Source: a virus | Reading direction: 5' to 3' (one strand) | Length of the DNA stretch: 64,000 nucleotides | Virus record (IMG/VR): IMGVR_UViG_3300028394_000052 | Span: 1 to 64,000 of that record | Shown: positions 51,173 to 58,464 of the stretch, piece by piece | Position numbering within the stretch: the first letter of the stretch is position 1 | How the letters are laid out: every line of letters begins with the position of its first letter | Position numbers and translations under genes: made by a program | Notes under the pieces: generated by a model | What the model saw: only the letters and a program-made list of their open reading frames with translations | The model's database searches: none | What the model was told of the DNA's origin: nothing

Positions 51173-52012
51173 ATGCTATCATACATCGGAGGTAAAAGTA
51201 AAATTGGAAAGTGGATTGTCCCTTTCTATGATAAAGATATGGAGACTTATGTTGAGACATTCGGAGGAATGTTTTGGTGTTTCTTCAACATGGATTTAAC
51301 GCAATTCCCAAATCTTAAGAAAGTTGTCTATAATGATTTTAACCCACTCAACTACAATTTATTTCAATGTATCAAGAATCCTGAACAATTATTGGAATCA
51401 ATTAATTCAATTCCATGTCAACAATTCGGTGAGGAAACTACACCGTCAATATATAAAGAACAATTTGTAGAGTTTCAATCTGAAGTATTTGGTAGTGGAT
51501 TTACCATCAATTATCCTGATTATAATGTTGCAGCAAAATATGCTTATGTTTTAACTCAAGTGTTTAGCGGTAGTAAACCTGAGACAAGTTCATTCATAGA
51601 CTTAAAGGGTAAATACAAATCAAAGTACCTTACATTTAGAGATAAGTTATCTAAACCTGATTGGGTTGAACATTTCTTAAAAATAACTGAGGTCGAGAAT
51701 ATGGACTTTGCGGATGTAATTACAAAGTATGATTCACCAACCACCTATATCTATTTGGACCCACCATATTGGAAGACTGAGAACTATTATAATAACCATG
51801 ACTTCGACAGAAAAGACCACGAAAGACTTGCAAATGTATTACATAATGTTCAAGGTAAGTTTAGTTTATCCTACTACGATTTTGAGTTATTACATGAATG
51901 GTTTCCCGAAGAACAGTACCGTTGGGAGAGAAAAGAGTTTGCAAAAGCCGCAGCCGCGAAGAAGGGAACGAAACAAAATATGGGGGAAGAGTTGTTAATC
52001 TTGAATTATTGA
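51173..52012 (+). CDS. dam: DNA adenine methyltransferase, D12/Dam type
   Basis: This 279-residue protein is taken from the ATG at 51173; a longer frame from 51128 would begin before the promoter. It has MLSYIGGKSKIGKWIVPFY and YVETFGGMFW (SAM-binding motif I), YNDFNP, and IYLDPPYWKTENYY with the catalytic DPPY near residue 196. The order (motif I before DPPY, about 280 residues) is that of Dam-like N6-adenine methyltransferases. It is a stand-alone phage enzyme that probably protects phage DNA from host restriction. Confidence 0.9.
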   Translation: MLSYIGGKSKIGKWIVPFYDKDMETYVETFGGMFWCFFNMDLTQFPNLKKVVYNDFNPLNYNLFQCIKNPEQLLESINSIPCQQFGEETTPSIYKEQFVEFQSEVFGSGFTINYPDYNVAAKYAYVLTQVFSGSKPETSSFIDLKGKYKSKYLTFRDKLSKPDWVEHFLKITEVENMDFADVITKYDSPTTYIYLDPPYWKTENYYNNHDFDRKDHERLANVLHNVQGKFSLSYYDFELLHEWFPEEQYRWERKEFAKAAAAKKGTKQNMGEELLILNY

Positions 52013-52033
52013 GTTATTTTTGTATCGTCAATA

Positions 52034-52041
52034 TATTTATA
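52034..52041 (+). promoter_or_regulatory. Late-type promoter box TATTTATA
   Basis: Exact TATTTATA, 17 bases before the ATG at 52059. Confidence 0.45.
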
Positions 52042-52058
52042 GTAATAAAATAACAAAG

Positions 52059-53378
52059 ATGAAATTCACGTCAATATTAAAAAAGGTCATTTTAGAACAA
52101 TCAAGATTTGAATTGTTGTCTGACGCACTTACTAAGCCATCTAAAGATAAAGAAGGTAATAAGGTAAAGCCTAAGATGAGCAGGGAAGAGTTTAACAAGT
52201 TAGTTGAAGCTGACCCAACAACAAGGTTAAATAACGTTGATTTAACTAACGCCGACTCAAAAGAACTTGAGAAGGTTAAAGCTGGTAAATACGTTCAATG
52301 GTTGATTAAACGATACTTAATGCCAAAAACCGAAAGACAACCTGGTGAATCAGGTTATGAACGTGAAGTTCAACAAGTGAAAGACACTTTCATGGAGGAT
52401 TTATATAAGGTTACAGATGACCTTGCAAAGTTTGAAAAGTTTAAAGGTAAAATCCCTCAAGATATGAGAGATATCAATAAGTTAACTCCTGACACATTAT
52501 ACGATACGGTTAAGGACTTTGACTTGACTTTGGCGACAACAACTAAGGCTGAAAGAAAGTTAGCACCTGTTCACCCTGGAGCTAAATTGGTATTTGATGG
52601 ACCAACATGGAGAGTTATTGAAATTGAAAACAAAGGACCTGTAGGTAAAGAGGCCGCTTGTTTTTATGGAGGAAACAATGTAGAAACTAGATGGTGTACT
52701 TCAACACCTGGTACCGACCAATGGTTTAACCGATACATTAAAGATGGTCCTTTATATGTTATATTTAACCCAAATGACTCTGATGTTACTGCTGAAACAG
52801 GATTACCAAAAAATAGATATCAGTTCCACTTCCCATCGAATCAATTTATGGATAAGGATGACCGTCAACAAGATTTGGTTCAATTATTAAACGGACCAAT
52901 GACAGAGTTGAAAAATTTCTTCAAACCTGAATTTGCAAAAGGTTTAACAATTGGTGGTGAGAAATTAGTTATTGATAGTTTCAGTCATGGTGCGGTTGGT
53001 AAATTTATTGGATTATACGGATTGGATGATTTAATTGGTAATTTACCTAACACATTGAAAGAATTTCATATTCAAAACAGAGATAAAAATGGTTTTATTA
53101 TTAATATCCCTGAAGAAATTGGAAGATTCAAAGATTTAACAGGTATTATCTTGGATAATTGTATTGAAAGCATACCTGATTCAATCTGTACTTTACCTAA
53201 ATTAAGATTCTTGGCGTTAAACAACAACGAAAAACTTAGAAGTATTCCTGATTGTATTGCAGATTTACCAAGTTTATACTTCTTGAATCTTAAGGGTAGT
53301 AATAACGTACAAGTACCTGAATCAATCAAGGCTAAGGGCACTGAAATGGGTCCAGGAATGTGGGACCTTCAAGATTAA
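52059..53378 (+). CDS. Leucine-rich-repeat protein with WCTS domain and possible capsid-targeting start
   Basis: This 439-residue protein is taken from the ATG at 52059 rather than a frame opening at 52020. The first 14 residues (MKFTSILKKVILEQ) form an amphipathic helix ending in I-L-E, matching the (I/L)-x-E prohead-protease site. The middle has VFDGPTWRVIEIENKGPVGK, FYGGNNVETRWCTSTPGTDQ, WFNRYIKDG and LYVIFNPNDSD. The same pattern is in the protein 58465-60219 (SCYYGKGTKWCTSAD, FNRYNQDGKLFYIL). The last ~100 residues are leucine-rich repeats (IPEEIGRFKDLTGIILDNC, SIPDSICTLPKLRFLALNNN). LRRs are rare in phage and suggest protein binding. A late box supports a virion or head role. Confidence 0.7.
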   Translation: MKFTSILKKVILEQSRFELLSDALTKPSKDKEGNKVKPKMSREEFNKLVEADPTTRLNNVDLTNADSKELEKVKAGKYVQWLIKRYLMPKTERQPGESGYEREVQQVKDTFMEDLYKVTDDLAKFEKFKGKIPQDMRDINKLTPDTLYDTVKDFDLTLATTTKAERKLAPVHPGAKLVFDGPTWRVIEIENKGPVGKEAACFYGGNNVETRWCTSTPGTDQWFNRYIKDGPLYVIFNPNDSDVTAETGLPKNRYQFHFPSNQFMDKDDRQQDLVQLLNGPMTELKNFFKPEFAKGLTIGGEKLVIDSFSHGAVGKFIGLYGLDDLIGNLPNTLKEFHIQNRDKNGFIINIPEEIGRFKDLTGIILDNCIESIPDSICTLPKLRFLALNNNEKLRSIPDCIADLPSLYFLNLKGSNNVQVPESIKAKGTEMGPGMWDLQD

Positions 53379-53404
53379 TTGTTTAACTATTAAATTTTAT
53401 TATA

Positions 53405-53689
53405 ATGAATGTTGATGTTGAAATATACATGAATAACTTCATCAAGTTCTTCAGGGAAAATCCAGATGACTTATTTACACTTATTCCCAAAGGGAAGGAA
53501 GATGAGTTTTATCGAAAGGTTAAACTAATGTCTTTAGAAAATACTCAAAAAGGTGATGACCCGTCACTAACTCAAAAACAGATTCTTGAAATTTGTGTGG
53601 TGGTTAATGGAGGTGACCCACAAAAACCAAAGAAGAAGTTGGAAAGTTTTATCATGGAAACAAAATTTGGTAATATTATCTTGAATTAA
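53405..53689 (+). CDS. Small hypothetical phage protein
   Basis: This 94-residue protein begins MNVDVEIYMNNFIKFFRENP, then DLFTLIPKGKEDEFYRKVK and ends SFIMETKFGNIILN. It is a mixed alpha/beta soluble protein that looks like a small conserved phage protein of unknown function. It is followed by a strong terminator. Confidence 0.65.
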   Translation: MNVDVEIYMNNFIKFFRENPDDLFTLIPKGKEDEFYRKVKLMSLENTQKGDDPSLTQKQILEICVVVNGGDPQKPKKKLESFIMETKFGNIILN

Positions 53690-53701
53690 GGTTTATAAAA
53701 T

Positions 53702-53734
53702 AATGGGAGATATTTTGTCTCCCATTCTTTTTTT
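53702..53734 (+). terminator. Rho-independent terminator
   Basis: A 9-bp perfect stem AATGGGAGA / TCTCCCATT, loop TATTTTG, then C and eight T. The loop contains the TTTG of the next promoter. Confidence 0.85.
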
Positions 53735-53744
53735 ATTATCTTTG
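53714..53744 (+). promoter_or_regulatory. Promoter TTTG-N19-TATCTTTG
   Basis: TTTG at 53714-53717 and TATCTTTG at 53737-53744, 19 bases apart. The box ends 4 bases before the ATG at 53749. The upstream TTTG sits in the loop of the terminator hairpin. Confidence 0.75.
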
Positions 53745-53748
53745 TAAT

Positions 53749-55401
53749 ATGAAGGAGGTGTTATTCAAAAAAGAGTTCGTGAGCTATGAAACTATTGAGC
53801 ACGAATCTTATAGTGAGTTCCCTTATGTAAAGAGAATGATTCAAAGTCAAACCCTCAATTTTGAACTTGAAGATGGTCCTGAACCAACAAAAAAACATCC
53901 ATTATTTATTTATAAAAAAACCAATAAAACAGAGGAAGAGTTTGTTACCCGATTTGCTGACCAATTGTATTCGGTTACTAGAAATAATGTAACTATTGTA
54001 GTTGAAAGAGATGGGGATAAAGTTGCTATTAAATTATTCTGGGGTTATAAACACAGAAGACCGGGTGTTGTTTGGTTCAAGACAATTAAACACGTTGAAT
54101 TTATTAGTGTGAACACCAAGACTGGTGATGTGTATGTTGGAGGTATTGATAACTACCACTTAAAAAGAAAATCAAAAAAACGAATCAATAGAAATTACTT
54201 TATTGGCGAACCTTTGAATAATTTGAGTTTGTCAATTAGGAATTGTATAAGACGTGTGGATTCTAATCTTGATGTGGATTGTACTCAAGAAGCTTTGGAA
54301 GTTTTTATTCAAACGATTGACCCCATTGATAATTTTGGAGTGTTAACCAATAATCAAAGGTTATTTAAGTTTTATTTAAATAAACGAGGGGTTAAGTTTC
54401 CTAACAATTTCCATATTTACACGAATGAGTGGTTCGGACCTGAGATTAAAAAAATTCTTAAGAAAACTGATAATAGAATGGTTGATGCCGTTATGGTACG
54501 CAATGAGTTATCGGGTAAACAGATTAAGAAAGCCTTACACAATTGTGAAGGTTTGAATCTTCCAATGCTTACCTTGGCTCGTAATATGTTTAATGACGAT
54601 TGGGTTAATCAAGACTATGAGTTAATTTTGGGATGTTTGAATTCAAACATTAATTATTATCCGTTACCTGTAGACTTTAAAGAATTTGTCACCAATGAAG
54701 AATTGAAACGTGTGTTTAAATTGTTTAGACATGTTGTTATACATGGTACATTGGACGCTCATACATTCTATGACCATATGAGATTTTATTGTGATTTGAA
54801 GTTGTATGAACCAAATATTAAATGGATGTCATCTGATGACGATAAAAGTGATTTTAGGGGTGAACATTTGGATTGGGTAGATAAAATACAGTCATATAGA
54901 GAAGGTACCTACTATCGTAAGTACCCTGACTATAGTTATCGGGTCATAAGTGAACCAATTGAACATGGTGGTGAAGTTTATTATCCTGTGTTGTTGGATA
55001 ACAGTAAGAGCTATAATCAGGAGAGTGCAATTCAATCCAATTGTGTTAAAACATATATTGGTAAGTGTGGTTCAATGATTGTGTCTTTGCGTCAGGGTGG
55101 GGTTGATTCAGATGTTAGAGCCACCGTTGAATATAAATTAAGTCAGGCGTTAGTTTCCAAGACTATTTATGTTGACCGAGTTCAATCTTTGGGTAGGTTT
55201 AATAAGAAATTAACTGAAGAATGGGATGACGTTCTATTTAAATTGGATGGACGTATGTTATATTATGTTAAAGATGAAAAATTCGATACAGTCAAAATTA
55301 AAAAGGTTCACAAGTCTGGTTTGGAACTTGAGTCTACTTCTTATTGGAGGGATGATGGCCGTTTGGTCTGGGATAAAGACAAAATTGAGAACATATGGTA
55401 A
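53749..55401 (+). CDS. PcfJ-like protein
   Basis: This 550-residue protein has a C-terminal domain (about 420-500) with SYNQESAIQSNCVKTYIGKC, then SMIVSLRQ and RATVEYKL, and VDRVQSLGRFNKKLTEEWD. This QSNCVxTY, SLR, ATxEY, QxxGxxN order is that of the PcfJ-like family known from conjugative elements and phages. The N-terminal ~400 residues have no recognised motif. The start is fixed by a promoter with a 4-base spacing. Its stop overlaps the next start by 7 bases. The biochemical role is unknown. Confidence 0.7.
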   Translation: MKEVLFKKEFVSYETIEHESYSEFPYVKRMIQSQTLNFELEDGPEPTKKHPLFIYKKTNKTEEEFVTRFADQLYSVTRNNVTIVVERDGDKVAIKLFWGYKHRRPGVVWFKTIKHVEFISVNTKTGDVYVGGIDNYHLKRKSKKRINRNYFIGEPLNNLSLSIRNCIRRVDSNLDVDCTQEALEVFIQTIDPIDNFGVLTNNQRLFKFYLNKRGVKFPNNFHIYTNEWFGPEIKKILKKTDNRMVDAVMVRNELSGKQIKKALHNCEGLNLPMLTLARNMFNDDWVNQDYELILGCLNSNINYYPLPVDFKEFVTNEELKRVFKLFRHVVIHGTLDAHTFYDHMRFYCDLKLYEPNIKWMSSDDDKSDFRGEHLDWVDKIQSYREGTYYRKYPDYSYRVISEPIEHGGEVYYPVLLDNSKSYNQESAIQSNCVKTYIGKCGSMIVSLRQGGVDSDVRATVEYKLSQALVSKTIYVDRVQSLGRFNKKLTEEWDDVLFKLDGRMLYYVKDEKFDTVKIKKVHKSGLELESTSYWRDDGRLVWDKDKIENIW

Positions 55402-55730
55402 GTAAACCAGAATATATTGAAAAACTTGAAGATGGAAAATTATTCTCAACGTTGGAACTTGAGGTTCCTGATGACTTTATAAAGTTCTTGGATGGTCGTG
55501 CATTTACTACAGTTTTTAGTGATAGTTGGATGGAGTTTGAAATGGATGAAATTAAAATCAAAAGTAAAATATATAAAACCAAACAACCATTTTATTTATA
55601 TTTATTTAAAGATTGTGTCGATAAGAAAACTTTGGTTATTTATTATAAAGAAGAACAATTAAACGAATTAAAATTATTTATAAAACAATTATTAAAAACA
55701 TATAAGAATGGAACAATTAACAACAAATGA
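55395..55730 (+). CDS. Small hypothetical phage protein
   Basis: This 111-residue protein begins MVSKPEYIEKLEDGKLFSTL, then LDGRAFTTVFSDSWMEFEMD, and ends LLKTYKNGTINNK. It overlaps the PcfJ-like gene by 7 bases and the thioredoxin gene by 23. Nothing recognisable beyond a compact alpha/beta pattern. Confidence 0.6.
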   Translation: MVSKPEYIEKLEDGKLFSTLELEVPDDFIKFLDGRAFTTVFSDSWMEFEMDEIKIKSKIYKTKQPFYLYLFKDCVDKKTLVIYYKEEQLNELKLFIKQLLKTYKNGTINNK

Positions 55731-56028
55731 ACTTAGAGAAAAGATTAGCAACGGAGAAAACTTCGTATTAGATTTATATGCCACTTGGTGTGGACCATGT
55801 AAAGTTATGTTAAGCAATTTGGGTAAAGTAAATGAATCATTAATTAGTGAATCAACTGACAGACCTAAGTATAATATTTATAAATTCGATGTAGATAACG
55901 ACATGAAATTTATGATGGAGTTGGGTGTTAGAAGCGTACCAACAATAAAAATATTCAAAGAAGGTTCTGAAGTCTTTTCAAGGGCGGGTGTAATGTCACC
56001 AACAGAAGTTCTTGAATTACTTACTTAA
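55708..56028 (+). CDS. trxA: Thioredoxin
   Basis: This 106-residue protein has the active site WCGPCK (C28, C31), FVLDLYATWCGPC as the preceding strand, a KFDVDND strand, and RSVPTIKIFKEG with the cis-Pro. The fold looks complete. It reduces protein disulfides; in phages such proteins can serve ribonucleotide reduction or DNA polymerase, neither of which is encoded in this window. It overlaps the previous gene by 23 bases and shares a base with the glutaredoxin start. Confidence 0.9.
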   Translation: MEQLTTNELREKISNGENFVLDLYATWCGPCKVMLSNLGKVNESLISESTDRPKYNIYKFDVDNDMKFMMELGVRSVPTIKIFKEGSEVFSRAGVMSPTEVLELLT

Positions 56029-56333
56029 TGAGTATGAAAGATTTAAATGTGGTTGTCTATACAATGAACGGATGTCCGTTTTGTACTGACTTTAAAGAAA
56101 TGTTAACTAATGAGGGAATTGAATTTTTTGACCGAGATATTGATGATTATAAAGATGAGTATGATATCTTTGTTGAGATTACAGAGAATGACATGATACC
56201 GGCAATGTTAATCATTGAAGAAGATGGCGACAAACATGAATCATTTTTATATGCTCCTGAAAGAAATTACAACGAATTAAGTGAAGCGGTTACAATTATT
56301 CAGGAACACAGACAAAAACTTGGTCTGATTTAA
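56028..56333 (+). CDS. Glutaredoxin
   Basis: This 101-residue protein has VVVYTMNGCPFCTDFKEML with active-site CPFC (C16, C19), GIEFFDRDIDDY as the second strand and NDMIPAMLIIEEDGD with the cis-Pro position. Together with the thioredoxin directly upstream it forms a redox pair, typical of phages that supply ribonucleotide reductase. The start codon overlaps the thioredoxin stop. The stop converges with the minus-strand gene, sharing 4 bases. Confidence 0.88.
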   Translation: MSMKDLNVVVYTMNGCPFCTDFKEMLTNEGIEFFDRDIDDYKDEYDIFVEITENDMIPAMLIIEEDGDKHESFLYAPERNYNELSEAVTIIQEHRQKLGLI

Positions 56334-57091
56334 AAAATTACAAAGTCTTTTACTTTCTTTTTAATAAGGTCGTATTCCTGAAGTGGGTTGGTTAATTCAA
56401 TAGACCAATCCACTTTTTTCATTTCTGTCTCTAACCAAGACATATCAAAATCAAATACATCCAAGATTGCAGACTTTAATGTTTCATCTTCTTTTTGGTG
56501 TGAGTTTTTAACTGAGAATTGGTTATCACCTGATTCGTCTTTTTTTGTTGACATCGTGAATGTCAAGGTTGAGAATGGATAGTTGTATGGGATGTTATAG
56601 AAAATATGTTTTCCGTAGTAATACATCAACCTTCCCTGTTTCAATGAATAACCATGAGGGAACTCGGAACAAAAAATTAAGTTATTGTCTTCCAAGATTG
56701 GTTTTACATGAAAGTTATGGTCGTAAGACTTTGTATCATCAATTAAATATTCATCACACTGATGCTTATGATACGAGCAATTACTTGAGTTGTTATGATA
56801 TGAAAATGTTATTTCATCTAACGGGTTCAATTTGGAATTATAATCGATTAAATCAATTGTATGAGTTAATTTTAGGTCAACTAATTGTTCTTTAAACTTT
56901 GAGGTGAATTCATCTTTTATTTTTGCAATGTCCAAAGTTTCTTTATAGGTTGTTTTACCTTTGATTACATAAAAGTTTAAACAGTCGGCGACTTGGATAA
57001 TACTTTCCTCGTCTTTTGGAATTTGATTTAATATGAAATCTGCAAATAAATTAACTATTGATAGTTTGCTTGTTGGTGATTTTAATATCAT
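56330..57091 (-). CDS. Hypothetical protein, minus strand
   Basis: This 253-residue protein starts MILKSPTSKLSIVNLFADFI. A central His/Tyr-rich part (SYHNNSSNCSYHKHQCDEYL, HVKPILEDNNLIFCSEFPHG) could bind metal, and the helical C-terminus reads MKKVDWSIELTNPLQEYDLI. It shows no recognised domain. A terminator for the opposing plus-strand operon lies in its 3' end. Confidence 0.65.
   Translation of the reverse strand: MILKSPTSKLSIVNLFADFILNQIPKDEESIIQVADCLNFYVIKGKTTYKETLDIAKIKDEFTSKFKEQLVDLKLTHTIDLIDYNSKLNPLDEITFSYHNNSSNCSYHKHQCDEYLIDDTKSYDHNFHVKPILEDNNLIFCSEFPHGYSLKQGRLMYYYGKHIFYNIPYNYPFSTLTFTMSTKKDESGDNQFSVKNSHQKEDETLKSAILDVFDFDMSWLETEMKKVDWSIELTNPLQEYDLIKKKVKDFVIF
56381..56419 (+). terminator. 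Rho-independent terminator inside the opposing gene
   Basis: Stem AAGTGGGTTGGT / ACCAATCCACTT with one G-T pair, 11-base loop, then T-run. It ends the thioredoxin-glutaredoxin transcript within the 3' end of the minus-strand gene. Confidence 0.65.
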
Positions 57092-57114
57092 TGGTATTTC
57101 TTTTGGAATTTATT

Positions 57115-57134
57115 ATTGTTTAAGTATAAACAAT
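57115..57134. repeat. Perfect inverted repeat between minus-strand genes
   Basis: ATTGTTTA-AGTA-TAAACAAT, an 8-bp perfect palindrome with a 4-base centre, in the gap between the gene 57154-58140 and its downstream neighbour. There is no T-run on either side, so an operator or RNA-stability hairpin is more likely than a terminator. Confidence 0.5.
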
Positions 57135-57153
57135 TTAATTCGTAAAAAGAATA

Positions 57154-58140
57154 TTAAATGTAATCGTTAAAGTACAAGTTGATATTTTTATCTACTTTTC
57201 TTGAGTCAGGATAATCAGGAGGTATTACAGATAAACAATCGTTTTGGTCTTTTATAACACCCAAGTAATCGCCCCAATATTCAAGTGTCCCGTAACTATA
57301 ACTTTTGTTTTCTCTTAAATAATCAACAATGTTACTTTCAAAGTTGTGTATTGGTGCCTTATATCTTTGTACTTCAGTATCATTTTTCCAAGTGTGAGGT
57401 CTTGTTACCCATTCACCATCACCAAAATATTTTGAAAGTTCTCCCATAATATCTTCGAATAATTCTTCTTCATATGCTGAGTTATATGAAGAATTATAAA
57501 TAATATATAATTCACTTTTAAGGTCTCCTAATTCGTCTTTCATTAATTCATTCATAGTTTCCTCATCGTCAACTATTTCGTCAATGTTAGATTCATTTAC
57601 AGTAACATATTCAGTATTTTCTCTTTGAGCGATAGACTCAAGTACTTCCGTATCTGTGGATAATTGTTGACCATCTAAAGTTTGAATGATATACTCTTTT
57701 AATCTCTTTAAATTTTCTTTGGTAAGTTCTTGAATGACATCTCTGTAAACATCATCAGTTGAATCGTAATAAAAATCTCTATCATATTCACCTGATAATA
57801 TGCCTTCAACAGTATCTTGAGATATATCATATCTGTTTCCATCACAGAATAATGCGGATAGTTCTCCTATACTATCGAGAATAAGATATGGAACTCCATC
57901 AACTAATTCAACATCATTCAAATACTTCAACACATATTCCCAAAACTTTTGTTTATCGTTTTCGTAATAAAATAATAGTAATTCGTTTTGATAATGTTCG
58001 GAAAGTTTTCCTTCAGGGTCTAACTCATTAATTAGACCTCTTTTATTAACAAACTTAAGAAATGTATCAATGTCGTTAAAGTACTGAATAAAATCAGTAT
58101 CTCCATCATTAAACTTTTCTATTAATTCATTAATGTCCAT
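57154..58140 (-). CDS. Hypothetical acidic protein, minus strand
   Basis: This 328-residue protein is taken from the ATG at 58140 (MDINELIEKFNDGDTDFIQY), fixed by the TATTTATA box 4 bases upstream; a longer frame begins at 58167. It is very rich in Asp and Glu, with repeated Tyr/Asp stretches (YDISQDTVEGILSGEYDRDF) and no recognised motif. Such acidic proteins sometimes mimic DNA, but nothing here proves that. Confidence 0.7.
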   Translation of the reverse strand: MDINELIEKFNDGDTDFIQYFNDIDTFLKFVNKRGLINELDPEGKLSEHYQNELLLFYYENDKQKFWEYVLKYLNDVELVDGVPYLILDSIGELSALFCDGNRYDISQDTVEGILSGEYDRDFYYDSTDDVYRDVIQELTKENLKRLKEYIIQTLDGQQLSTDTEVLESIAQRENTEYVTVNESNIDEIVDDEETMNELMKDELGDLKSELYIIYNSSYNSAYEEELFEDIMGELSKYFGDGEWVTRPHTWKNDTEVQRYKAPIHNFESNIVDYLRENKSYSYGTLEYWGDYLGVIKDQNDCLSVIPPDYPDSRKVDKNINLYFNDYI

Positions 58141-58144
58141 ATAA

Positions 58145-58152
58145 TATAAATA
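58145..58152 (-). promoter_or_regulatory. Late-type promoter box TATTTATA (minus strand)
   Basis: On the minus strand TATTTATA is followed by TTAT and the ATG at 58140, the same as at 21641. Confidence 0.5.
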
Positions 58153-58153
58153 C

Positions 58154-58180
58154 GAAAAAAGGGACAATTTTCATTGTCCC
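58154..58180 (-). terminator. Rho-independent terminator (minus strand)
   Basis: On the minus strand a perfect 8-bp stem GGGACAAT / ATTGTCCC with a 4-base loop is followed by six T, 26 bases after the stop of the small gene 58207-58368. Confidence 0.8.
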
Positions 58181-58206
58181 CTCATTAATTTCTTAAATGT
58201 GTTAGA

Positions 58207-58368
58207 TTACTTACTCGTTTTGTTTACGTTGTAGTACTTCTCAACCGTTTTTTTAATGGCTGATTTGACACTTTCGTTAGTTTGTTGTCTTTGAGCTGCA
58301 GCCTGTTGAACCTGTTGAGGTGAAGGCTGTTGTGATTGGTTTCCGTTATTTTTGCATCCGCATCCCAT
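58207..58368 (-). CDS. Small Cys/Gln-rich protein, 53 residues
   Basis: The minus-strand frame reads MGCGCKNNGNQSQQPSPQQV, then QQAAAQRQQTNESVKSAIKK and ends YYNVNKTSK. It has an N-terminal CxC, a Gln/Pro-rich middle and a helical Lys-rich end (VKSAIKKTVEKYYNVNK). It has its own terminator directly downstream. It looks like a small conserved phage protein; the function is unknown. Confidence 0.6.
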   Translation of the reverse strand: MGCGCKNNGNQSQQPSPQQVQQAAAQRQQTNESVKSAIKKTVEKYYNVNKTSK

Positions 58369-58391
58369 GGTATTGTATTTTAGTTAGTTTA

Positions 58392-58421
58392 TTTGTTTCC
58401 TGATAATAAATACTATCTTTG
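58392..58421 (+). promoter_or_regulatory. Promoter TTTG-N18-TATCTTTG
   Basis: TTTG at 58392-58395 and TATCTTTG at 58414-58421, 18 bases apart, upstream of the gene at 58465 (43-base leader). A late-type TATTTATC box lies at 58444-58451 in the leader, so this gene may be read in both phases. Confidence 0.6.
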
Positions 58422-58443
58422 TGGAAATATAAGAGTAAAAGAA

Positions 58444-58451
58444 TATTTATC
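58444..58451 (+). promoter_or_regulatory. Late-type box TATTTATC
   Basis: One base off TATTTATA, 13 bases before the ATG at 58465. Confidence 0.4.
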
Positions 58452-58464
58452 AATTAAAGATACA

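Noticed and set aside
50955-51299. Long frame overlapping the 60-residue gene and the Dam promoter
   Set aside because: It crosses the promoter region and overlaps two better-supported genes; composition is unlike a real protein.
57154-58167. Longer N-termini for genes at 58140, 58465, 51173, 52059, 38098, 35689, 61599 and 17212
   Set aside because: For most of these the extra codons cover a promoter box, a terminator or the upstream gene; shorter starts fit spacing and family patterns better.
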